From contig OZ245405.1 of assembly GCA_965226695.1 (NCBI GenBank), positions 3,100,001-3,164,000 of the forward strand: a DNA stretch of 64,000 nt. The letters run 5' to 3'. Shown one piece after another: positions 57,384-64,000 of this stretch (positions within the stretch are counted from its first letter, which is position 1; each line of letters starts with the position of its first letter). This stretch comes from CATOSD01 sp965226695 (GTDB lineage: Bacteria; Chloroflexota; Dehalococcoidia; Lucifugimonadales; CATOSD01). The notes under the pieces were generated by a model. It did not search any database. It was not told where the DNA came from and worked only from the letters and a program-made list of their open reading frames with translations. A program made the translations under genes and the position numbers.

Positions 57384-58457
57384 ATGGCCGGATTCAATAT
57401 CGAGGGCAAGGTGCAGACCGTGCTGGGCTTGGTCGACCCCGGCGACCTGGGAGTGACGTTTACGCACGACCACCTGCTGGTGGCCACGGCCCACATGGTG
57501 GACCCGCCGGCGGAGGCTAGCGCGCGAAACCTGTACAACGCGCCGGTAACGCTGGAGTCTCTGGCGTACAGGAAGTACCACTTCGGGCGAGTCGCGTCGG
57601 TGGCCGGCCTGCAGGACGTGGACCTGGCGATCGACGAGGCCAACCTGTTCAAGCAGTACGGCGGCGGCACGATCGTCGAGCCGTCCAGCATGGGCATAGG
57701 CCGCGACCCGGTGGGCCTGGCGCGCATTTCCAGGGCCACCGGTGTCAAGATAGTCATGGGCGGCTCATTCTACGTCGACGCCGCGCACCCCGCCGACATG
57801 TCCGAGCGCGACGAGTCGGAGCTGGTGGAGAAGATTGTCCAAGACATCGTGGAGGGCGTGGACGGCACCGGGATAAGATCCGGCGTCATTGGCGAGGTCG
57901 GCTGCACCTGGCCGCTCACCGACAACGAGCGCAAGGTGTTGCGAGCGTCCGGCAGGGCGCAGCGCATCACGGGCGCGCCGCTGCTGATCCACCCGGGGCG
58001 CAACGAACACGCGCCGCTGGAGATAATCGAGGTGCTGAGCGAGGTGGGAGCCGACTTGGGGCGCACCATAATCGGCCACCTGGACCGCACGGTGTTCGAG
58101 AAGTCGACGCTGAAGCGGATGGCCGAAAGCGGCATCTACATGGAGTGGGACCTCTTCGGCAAGGAGGAGTCGTACTACGGCGCTAACTCGTCCATCGACA
58201 TGCCCGGAGACGCCAAGCGCATGGACGACATAAGTTGGATCGCGTCGGAGGGCTACGAGGACAAGATCGTCGTGGCCCATGACATCGACTCGAAAGACAG
58301 GCTGACAGTGTACGGCGGGCACGGCTACTTCTACATCCTGAGCCACATCGTGCCGCGGATGAAGCAGCGGGGATTCTCTCCCGAGGCAATACAGAAAATC
58401 CTGGTGGACAATCCGGCCAGGGTGATGACGTTCGCCGCTCCGTCGCCCCGGCAGTAG
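57384..58457 (+). CDS. Phosphotriesterase-family hydrolase, glutamate type
   Basis: 357 residues from the ATG after GAGGAGG. The first metal pair is replaced: FTHDHLLV has His-Asp-His, which still fits HxH. VIGEVGCTWPLTDNERKVLRAS carries the bridging Glu, LLIHPGRNEH and IIGHLDRTVF the two His, and VAHDIDSKDR the Asp. The long N-terminal part and the shared WPLT-x-NERKVLRAS block make it a close paralog of the 33093 gene. It is monocistronic. The substrate is unknown. Confidence 0.85.
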   Translation: MAGFNIEGKVQTVLGLVDPGDLGVTFTHDHLLVATAHMVDPPAEASARNLYNAPVTLESLAYRKYHFGRVASVAGLQDVDLAIDEANLFKQYGGGTIVEPSSMGIGRDPVGLARISRATGVKIVMGGSFYVDAAHPADMSERDESELVEKIVQDIVEGVDGTGIRSGVIGEVGCTWPLTDNERKVLRASGRAQRITGAPLLIHPGRNEHAPLEIIEVLSEVGADLGRTIIGHLDRTVFEKSTLKRMAESGIYMEWDLFGKEESYYGANSSIDMPGDAKRMDDISWIASEGYEDKIVVAHDIDSKDRLTVYGGHGYFYILSHIVPRMKQRGFSPEAIQKILVDNPARVMTFAAPSPRQ

Positions 58458-58738
58458 CGTATTGCCCTCGCCAGTGAGGGACAGGCGAGGGCCGCGGAGC
58501 CCAGAACACAAGGTTAGACTCCTGCAACATCACCCCACACTTTTCCGAGGCACCGGCCAGCGTGGCAACGACCTGTCCGGTGGGGCGCTGGTTAGGCAGC
58601 GTCTGCAATACAGAAGATTTAGGATGGTCGGCAACCAGTCGGCATGGCTGACGGTCGGAGGGGACTGGAACAACCACTTCCTCGAGTGACACCGCTCCGA
58701 GGGAACGAACGAACACCCCGAAAGAGAAGAGCAAGACC
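58458..58738. other. Spacer of 280 bp
   Basis: No supported gene; a short frame at 58462-58689 has no recognisable content. No clear repeat. Confidence 0.4.
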
Positions 58739-59389
58739 ATGATACGGAGGATAACCACCCGCAAGAGCATCGCCGTCGCGTCCGTCTTGGCGCTGGGCGT
58801 GGTGATGACCGTCCTCGCTCTGGCCTTCACGAACAGGACGGGTCCGAACCTGCCCGAACCGTTGCCGCCCATGACGCTCACATACGAAATCTACGGCCCG
58901 TCGGTCGGCGTCGGGAGCCGATCCATCCCGGCCTTCAAGGAGACCAGGCGGCTCGACTACAGGTCGCAGACCGACTGGACGGAGACCGTCATCGAGTCGC
59001 CCGCGCTTGACCTCGGCAGGTACGGCACGGGTACGAATCAGGGCTCGTACCGAACGCTCGAAGGCAACGTGCTGACCGAGTACGACGCTATGGTCGGCAC
59101 CACAGACACGAGCTCGGTCGGAGAAGGCGTGTACCTGCCGAACACGAACTTTGGGTACGCATACACGCCACCAAATCATCCGCCTATCGGCACGCACGCA
59201 GGTGTCGCCGTCGCCACCGATGCCAGGATTTGCGTGAACGGCGACTGCATACAGAACACGGCAGGTGTCAAATACACCAAGGACGACAGGGGGCTTGTGG
59301 TGTTTGAGGGCGACGGATGGATTATCCCGGGCAAGGACGGCGACAACTTCACCCTCAAGTCCGCCGAGATACAGGCGCAGAGACCGTAG
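58739..59389 (+). CDS. Membrane-anchored extracytoplasmic protein, unknown
   Basis: 216 residues. A single N-terminal helix (SIAVASVLALGVVMTVLALA) acts as signal anchor after a basic start. The outside part is rich in Thr, Tyr and Gly (MTLTYEIYGPSVGVGSRSIP, RLDYRSQTDWTETVIES), suggesting a beta fold. A single cysteine pair (RICVNGDC) may form a disulfide. No family was recognised. A terminator-like hairpin lies 26 bp after the stop. Confidence 0.6.
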   Translation: MIRRITTRKSIAVASVLALGVVMTVLALAFTNRTGPNLPEPLPPMTLTYEIYGPSVGVGSRSIPAFKETRRLDYRSQTDWTETVIESPALDLGRYGTGTNQGSYRTLEGNVLTEYDAMVGTTDTSSVGEGVYLPNTNFGYAYTPPNHPPIGTHAGVAVATDARICVNGDCIQNTAGVKYTKDDRGLVVFEGDGWIIPGKDGDNFTLKSAEIQAQRP

Positions 59390-59415
59390 TGCCGACAACA
59401 CAATCCCCCGAATCC

Positions 59416-59456
59416 GAGGCCCCGGTGACCACAAGCGTCGCTGGGGCCTCTATTTG
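59416..59456 (+). terminator. Terminator-like hairpin
   Basis: GAGGCCCC (59416-59423) pairs with GGGGCCTC (59443-59450) across a 19-nt loop, followed by TATTTGT. The tail is weak, so it could also be bidirectional or rho-assisted. Confidence 0.45.
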
Positions 59457-59590
59457 TCCCGCGATGCACGTCCGTCTAGCCTTATTCCCGGTTCCCGAAA
59501 CATGGCTTGTGTTAGAGTCGCGGTGTTTGGTACACGTGTTCTGACACGCACGGAGAGTAGGCCTATGGACGACCAGACGAGGCGACGGCT

Positions 59591-59812
59591 GTGGCGTTCT
59601 TCGAGGAGCGAAGGTCAGGCAAGGCGGGGCTGTACTGCCCGATGGAGCAGAGCGAGCAGTATTTCGTGGCGCTCAAGCGGCTGGGCAAAGAGGTGGAATT
59701 CGTCAGGTTCCCGTCGGGTTCGCACGGCTTCTTCCGGAATGGCCATCCCAAGATGCGCGAGGAGTGGTTCGAGCGCACCCTGGAGTGGTACGAGCGCCAC
59801 ATGGGGGAATAG
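59591..59812 (+). pseudogene. C-terminal fragment of an S9 prolyl oligopeptidase
   Basis: GLYCPMEQSEQYFVALKRLG and VEFVRFPSGSHGFFRNGHP match the end of S9C acylaminoacyl-peptidase-like enzymes, where the His of SHGF is the catalytic histidine. The rest of the alpha/beta hydrolase domain and the whole propeller (about 550 residues) are missing. The frame starts without a proper ribosome-binding site. It is a relic. Confidence 0.7.
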
Positions 59813-59926
59813 CCGGAGTTTCGGGCGAGGGCAGCCGACCGGTCATTCGCAGCGCTGTCTCCCAGAACTCGCGCTCATCATCTGCCCCTACTTGAGAGAC
59901 AACGGGCGTGCTGTGATGGAAGAGGT

Positions 59927-60145
59927 ATGCTGATGCACAAGTACGAGGTAATCCTATACTGGAGCAACACTGACGGCGCTTTCGTCGCCGAAGTCCCCCA
60001 ACTTTCAGGTTGCGCGGCCCACGGGGACACGCAACTGGCCGCGTTGAAGCAGGTCAACCTCGCCATGGACCTGTGGCTCGAGACGGCGCGAGACATTGGG
60101 CGTCCTATCCCGTCACCCAAGGGCGAACGTCTGATGCTGGCGTAA
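59927..60145 (+). CDS. HicB-like protein, orphan
   Basis: 72 residues. KYEVILYWSNTDGAFVAEVP followed by LSGCAAHGDTQLAALKQVNL is the HicB/UPF0150 partial RNase-H-like fold. HicB proteins normally neutralise the HicA mRNA interferase. Here there is no HicA frame on either side and no C-terminal DNA-binding segment, so it is either a solitary antitoxin or part of a decayed pair. GAAGAGG precedes the ATG. The last segment (RPIPSPKGERLMLA) is usual for the family. Confidence 0.72.
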   Translation: MLMHKYEVILYWSNTDGAFVAEVPQLSGCAAHGDTQLAALKQVNLAMDLWLETARDIGRPIPSPKGERLMLA

Positions 60146-60171
60146 GCGGACGTACCCGCATCGCCCAACTG

Positions 60172-60196
60172 CACGGGCAGATTTGAAACCCGCGCT
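60172..60196. repeat. Degenerate GGGCGGGTTTGAAACCCGCC palindrome
   Basis: ACGGGCAGATTTGAAACCCG, a decayed copy of the family at 17500 and 22984. Confidence 0.5.
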
Positions 60197-60212
60197 GGAG
60201 AGGGATGCGGCC

Positions 60213-61325
60213 CTACGCAAACCTCTCGGGGCTGAACGGCGACAGGTCGAGGGACGGCCGGCCTCCCGCGACCAGATTGGCGACGGTGCCGCCCATGGCG
60301 GGCGCGAGCAGTATGCCCTTCTTGCCCGCTCCGGTCGCCAGGTATGCGTTGTCCCACCCCGGCGCTCTACCCAGTATCGGCAGCCAGTCCGGCGTGACGG
60401 GACGCAAGCAGGCGGTGTGGAGCGCCAGCTCGGCGTCGGCGAAGGAGGGCATCAGCCGCGCGGCCCCGGCGGACAGCTTCCGCCGCGCCCACTCGCTGGG
60501 CCTGATGTCCCAGCCCATTCGCTGCTCGGTCGCGCCCACCCACGCCAGGCCCCCCGCCCTGGCGTAGAGCGACACGCCCGCGCCGGCCCAATCGTGGCTC
60601 AGGGGGCCGCCCGGCGGCCGCAGCCGCAGGATCTCGCCCTTGAGCGGCTCGACCGGAATGGGCACGCCCAACCAACGCTCGGCGTCGCCGCTCCACGGGC
60701 CGGTGGCGACTACGACCGCGTCGCACGCGATCTGCCCGCCTTCCAACTCCACGCCCTCGACCGAACCGCCGCGCGCCTGTAGCGCGGTGACGCCCGCTCG
60801 CCGCACGGTCGCGCCAAGAGACTCCGCGGCGCGGCGCAGCGCCTGGGTGAAGAGGCGGCTGTCGAGTGCGGCGTTGCCGAACAGCCGCAGGCCGCCCAGC
60901 ACGTCCCCGGCCAGCCGCGGTTCGTCGCGCAGCAGCTCGGAGGCGTCGGCCCACTGCGCCGAGAAGCCGTCGGCGGCCTCGAACAGCGCCCGCGTCTCCT
61001 CAAGCCCGGCGAACTCCGAGTCGTCGAACGCCGCGTCGACGGAGTTGATGCGCCGGGCGTGGAAGTCGACGCCCGACGCCTCTTCCAGCCGTTCCCACAG
61101 CTCCAGGTGCATCCGGAAGGACTGCCATGCCATCGGCGCGAGCGGGCCGGGTATGCCCGCGCCCTGAAGGGGGTTGAGGCCGCCGGCGGAGTAGCCGGAC
61201 GCATACGACGCCACTCCCTCGCGTTCGACAATTGTCGTTCGTATGCCGGCCTCCGCGAGACAGAAGGCGGCCGCGCAGCCTGCCGCGCCTCCCCCGATTA
61301 CGACCACCTCTGAAGAATCTGCCAT
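60213..61325 (-). CDS. FAD-dependent amino-acid-oxidase-like enzyme (DAO family)
   Basis: 370 residues. The N-terminal Rossmann motif VVVIGGGAAGCAAAFCLAEA binds FAD, VVVATGPWSGDAERWLG is the second conserved block, and LRPVTPDWLPILGRAPG followed by YLATGAGKKGILLAPAMG is the C-terminal signature. The layout fits glycine oxidase ThiO, D-amino-acid dehydrogenase and sarcosine-oxidase relatives. No thi gene is near, so ThiO is not preferred. It lies 25 bp downstream of the MFS transporter gene on the same strand, which may import its substrate. Confidence 0.85.
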   Translation of the reverse strand: MADSSEVVVIGGGAAGCAAAFCLAEAGIRTTIVEREGVASYASGYSAGGLNPLQGAGIPGPLAPMAWQSFRMHLELWERLEEASGVDFHARRINSVDAAFDDSEFAGLEETRALFEAADGFSAQWADASELLRDEPRLAGDVLGGLRLFGNAALDSRLFTQALRRAAESLGATVRRAGVTALQARGGSVEGVELEGGQIACDAVVVATGPWSGDAERWLGVPIPVEPLKGEILRLRPPGGPLSHDWAGAGVSLYARAGGLAWVGATEQRMGWDIRPSEWARRKLSAGAARLMPSFADAELALHTACLRPVTPDWLPILGRAPGWDNAYLATGAGKKGILLAPAMGGTVANLVAGGRPSLDLSPFSPERFA

Positions 61326-61350
61326 GCCAAGCCTCCTGTGCGGGTACGCT

Positions 61351-62712
61351 CTACGCGGCGGGGATGTGCCCCTGGGCCATCCCCTGCGGCGCGCGTGGTC
61401 GCCGCGCGGTGTACATCAAGAGCGTTGCAAACGTGTAGGCGAAGGTGCCGAAGGCGAACAGCGCCATCTGCCGTCCGCCGGTGAGCCGATAGAGCACCGC
61501 GCTGAAAGAGGGGCCGGCGCCGAGCGACGCGGTCTGGAACAGCCCAACCAGCCCGAGAATCGCGCCGTAGTGCGCCCTGCCGAAGTATTGTGCCAGCATC
61601 ATGCTGCCGAGTATGCCGACACCCCCGGAAGCGGCCCCCCAGATCACCACCACGATAGAGCCGTGGCTTCTCGCGCTCACACCGAGTCCGGCCAGCCATT
61701 CCAGCTCGATCGCCAGCAGCAGCACGGTGGCCGCGAGCGCCAGCACCAGCACGGCCATGGCCAGCTTGCGCGGCGAGTACCTGTCCGAAAGTAGTCCCCA
61801 CGCGGGGTTGGCGAACGCGCCAAGCAGTGAGGAAATGCTGAGCGCGAGCGCCGCCTGCGGACGGGCCACGCCCGAATCCAGCAGGTAGGGCACAATCTGG
61901 TAGCCGAGCGCGCCGGACGTGAGAATAGAGAACGACTCCGCCACGACGATGGCCCAGAAGGGGAAGGTCCGCGCCGCCTCCCCGACACGCCAGCTACGCT
62001 CGCTGTCGCCGCTTGCGCGCCGCACCGCGCCGCTCGCACGCGCGAGCCGAGGGTTCGACGCCCGGGGCGCAGCGACGCCGTCCGGGAGCAGGCCGATGTC
62101 TTCGGGGCGGCGTCGAAGTATCAGCAGCAGTGGCAGGGTGAACAGCAGCGCGAACACGCCGAGGGCGCGATACCCGACACGCCAGGAGTAGCCCGCCCTG
62201 GCCATGACGGCGAAGAACTGGATGTTGCCGGCGCCCGCGACGGGGCGAGCCATGCTGATGAGGCCGATCGCGAAGTTTCGCTGCCGCTGGAAGAAGTTGA
62301 CGGCGAGCGTCCGCGGGACCACCGATATGAGGATGGTGTTGCCCAGGCCGCGCGCAATGATGTACCCGATGGAAAACTGAACCACACCGCCGGCGCCCGC
62401 TGCCGCGAACAGGCACACGCCGGTGAGGAGCGACGCGGCCGACATCATCCAGCGAGAGCCGTAGCGGTCGGCGAGACTGCCGATGAACGGCGATATGCCG
62501 CCGCCTATCCAGGTGCCGGCGGTCACTGCGTAGGCGACGGTGCTGCGGTCCCAGCCCATGTCCTCGAATATGAGGTCCTGTATGCCGCCGAGCACCACCT
62601 GTGCGACCCCCGTGGCCCCAATGGTGGCAAAGGAGGCGGCGCCCAGCACCAGCCAACCGTAGTAGAAGGGCGTGCGGAGCCGCCAGTTGTAGAGCTTGAG
62701 TATAAGGGGCAT
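61351..62712 (-). CDS. MFS transporter (monocarboxylate/oxalate type)
   Basis: 453 residues from the ATG that opens MPLILKLYNWRLRTPFYYGW; the upstream in-frame extension is not supported. Twelve helices are expected. The loop 2-3 motif GSLADRYGSRWMM is the MFS signature. FYYGWLVLGAASFATIG resembles the N-terminus of OxlT/MCT-like proteins. A basic, polar central loop lies at about 215-245 (GDSERSWRVGEAARTF). It is followed by the amino-acid-oxidase-like gene, suggesting a carrier for an amine or carboxylate substrate. Confidence 0.85.
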   Translation of the reverse strand: MPLILKLYNWRLRTPFYYGWLVLGAASFATIGATGVAQVVLGGIQDLIFEDMGWDRSTVAYAVTAGTWIGGGISPFIGSLADRYGSRWMMSAASLLTGVCLFAAAGAGGVVQFSIGYIIARGLGNTILISVVPRTLAVNFFQRQRNFAIGLISMARPVAGAGNIQFFAVMARAGYSWRVGYRALGVFALLFTLPLLLILRRRPEDIGLLPDGVAAPRASNPRLARASGAVRRASGDSERSWRVGEAARTFPFWAIVVAESFSILTSGALGYQIVPYLLDSGVARPQAALALSISSLLGAFANPAWGLLSDRYSPRKLAMAVLVLALAATVLLLAIELEWLAGLGVSARSHGSIVVVIWGAASGGVGILGSMMLAQYFGRAHYGAILGLVGLFQTASLGAGPSFSAVLYRLTGGRQMALFAFGTFAYTFATLLMYTARRPRAPQGMAQGHIPAA

Positions 62713-63023
62713 GGGCCTCCGGGCAGTCGGCGGCCAGCTAAGCGCTGGCGGCGCAGGGTCGCCGGCCCGCGGCCCCCACCGGGACGGGGAGCGCCCGGGC
62801 GCAATCAATAGCCGGGGCCGGACCGTGCACACGATGATAACACTTTCGGCGTCCGCTGGGGGCATCCGTGCATCGCTCCCGACGTGGGCACTGACCCCCC
62901 CGTCGGGTCTGCAACCCGCCGCTGCCGCCAAAGCCCAGGCCTTTCTCGCATTCGGGGCCGGAATGGCATGGGGTGGCGCGTCGTGTTATCGTGACGCTAC
63001 TGCTGCCTTGTGGAGGTGTGTGA
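62713..63023. other. Divergent intergenic region, 311 bp
   Basis: Lies between the divergent MFS and DUF2339 genes and should hold both promoters; none is obvious. A CGGGTCTGCAACCCGCCGCT fragment near 62904 is a decayed palindrome copy. Confidence 0.45.
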
Positions 63024-64000
63024 GTGCGCTGCGCCGTGTGCGACGGAGAGAACGCCGACGATAACAGGTTTTGCATTCTCTGCGGATCGCCACTGGCGGC
63101 TGAGCAGCCCGAAGCCGACGCCGAGCCGGAGGACGCGGTCGAGGAGCTTCGGGCGGACGTGTGCAGGCTGAGTGCCGAGGTGGCGCAACTGCGCCGGGCT
63201 ATGGCGGCGCACGGGCTGACGGCGCGCTCCAGGCCGACACAGGCCGACGCCCCACGGACCGCTCCGGTGCGCCCGCCGGACCCTGTGCCAAGGTCGGCGC
63301 CGCTGCGAGGTGTTGCTAATTTCATCGATTGGGAGCTTGTCCTGGGTGGCAACTGGCTCGCCCGGGTTGGCGCCCTGGCGCTGATCGTCGGTACGGCCTT
63401 CTTTCTGAAGCTGGCCTTCGACAACGATTGGATTGGAGAGACTGAGCGGGTCCTGCTTGGAGTCGTGGGCGGCCTGGCACTGGTTGGCGCTGGGGAGTAC
63501 TGGCGCCAACGGTATGCCATCTACTCGCAGGCGCTCGCGGGCGGCGGGATCGCCATTCTCTACGTGTCGGTGTTCGCGGCCTACTCCTTCTACGACCTTA
63601 TCGCCACCTATCCCGCCATTGGAGTGCTTGCGCTCATCAGCGTTGGCGCCGCCGCGCTCGCGCTGCGCCACGAATCGACTTCGCTCGCCATTCTTGGCAT
63701 CGCGGGAGCGTTTCTCGCTCCGTTCGTCATTGGGGCGTTCGATGAGGCGTCCGCTCAGGGCGCAGGCCCCGGCTACGACATCGTTGTCTACGTGCTACTG
63801 GTCGACGTGCTCGTGCTCGCGCTGTCGACGTTCCGCAACTGGCGCTGGTTCACGTTGCTCGCGCTTGTCGCGTCGCTCGCTTCGGTCGCCGCCTGGCTCG
63901 ATTACTCTGGGCCTGACGTCGATCCGATCGTGTCCCAAGCTTTTCTCACCGGCGTCTTCCTGATCTTCGTGGCCGCGACAACCCTGTACCACGTCATCTG
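63024..64000 (+). CDS. DUF2339-type polytopic membrane protein, N-terminal part
   Basis: The frame starts at a GTG after GGAGGTG and is open to the window end (325 codons seen). The N-terminus is a zinc ribbon, MRCAVCDGENADDNRFCILC, with two C-x2-C pairs. An acidic coiled segment (ADVCRLSAEVAQLRRAMAA) and a proline-rich linker follow. At about residue 105 the DUF2339 start (DWELVLGGNWLARVGALALI) leads into at least seven membrane helices. Complete members have more than 20 helices. The function is unknown, and the gene is cut by the window edge. Confidence 0.78.
   Translation, partial: MRCAVCDGENADDNRFCILCGSPLAAEQPEADAEPEDAVEELRADVCRLSAEVAQLRRAMAAHGLTARSRPTQADAPRTAPVRPPDPVPRSAPLRGVANFIDWELVLGGNWLARVGALALIVGTAFFLKLAFDNDWIGETERVLLGVVGGLALVGAGEYWRQRYAIYSQALAGGGIAILYVSVFAAYSFYDLIATYPAIGVLALISVGAAALALRHESTSLAILGIAGAFLAPFVIGAFDEASAQGAGPGYDIVVYVLLVDVLVLALSTFRNWRWFTLLALVASLASVAAWLDYSGPDVDPIVSQAFLTGVFLIFVAATTLYHVI

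Noticed and set aside
60213..61325. thiO
   Set aside because: The fold fits, but no thiamine genes are nearby and the neighbour is a transporter, so a specific name is not justified.
1..64000. tRNA, rRNA or CRISPR features
   Set aside because: No tRNA-like T-arm/anticodon arrangement, rRNA signature or regularly spaced repeats were seen by reading; a covariance search would be needed to exclude a tRNA fully.

Overview
This is a high-GC bacterial chromosome segment. The mix of genes and the dense families of short intergenic palindromes suggest a Chloroflexota-like organism, perhaps of the Dehalococcoidia/SAR202 kind. That mix includes several phosphotriesterase-family paralogs, an amidohydrolase, a stand-alone methylmalonyl-CoA mutase large subunit, a glutaminyl-tRNA synthetase, a prokaryotic speD-speE pair and an aroQ-pepP-efp block. 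The taxonomic call is inference, because there is no rRNA or other marker in the window. No tRNA, rRNA or CRISPR array was found.

Layout. 1-3.2 kb: tail of an acyltransferase, a metal-dependent amidohydrolase and a DinB-like protein. 3.2-8.8 kb: accessory region with an intact IS1182-type element (CTAG target duplication), an RCC1-repeat relic, an IS3 orfA relic, an ApeA-like HEPN protein, and a truncated HipA-type kinase coupled to a protein that joins a HipA N-terminal-like segment to a HIRAN domain. 8.8-15 kb: mutase, lipoproteins, Bax-inhibitor-1 protein, tandem PH-like protein and an IS701-type relic. 15-24 kb: beta-propeller, RNase D, metallophosphoesterase, PhoB/PhoR-like two-component pair with UppP, phosphotriesterase homolog, FAH-family enzyme and a Xer recombinase. 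24.9-27.1 kb: a visibly AT-richer island next to the recombinase, with a probable small RNA and several small unknown genes. 27.2-39.6 kb: housekeeping operons (TTC38-like protein, aroQ, pepP, efp, xseA, xseB, phosphatase, phosphotriesterase homolog; RidA, speD, speE, pcrA). 39.6-41 kb: a compact predicted small RNA with consensus promoter and terminator, and a 704-bp element bounded by long inverted repeats. 41-64 kb: GPP34, GNATs, epimerase, ThDP enzyme, Uma2, NHL protein, Nudix, a voltage-gated channel with an unusual DDW filter, an OLD-like ATPase, folC, fabF-like, metF, glnS, a third phosphotriesterase homolog, an orphan HicB-like protein, an amino-acid-oxidase-like flavoprotein, an MFS transporter and the start of a DUF2339 protein.

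How it fits together. Folate and one-carbon metabolism (folC, metF), polyamine synthesis (speD-speE), shikimate synthesis (aroQ), DNA repair (xseAB, pcrA, SbcD-like) and envelope functions (uppP, the two-component pair) are the core. Catabolic or detoxifying enzymes (three phosphotriesterase homologs, FAH, VOC, RidA, ThDP enzyme, amidohydrolase) are interspersed. Three families of dispersed palindromes sit in most intergenic gaps, and two genes take their stop codon from inside a repeat copy. The most unusual items are the split HipA/HIRAN locus with its HEPN neighbour, the two predicted free-standing small RNAs, the 704-bp inverted-repeat element, the calcium-channel-like filter, and the OLD-like ATPase with a degenerate TOPRIM domain.
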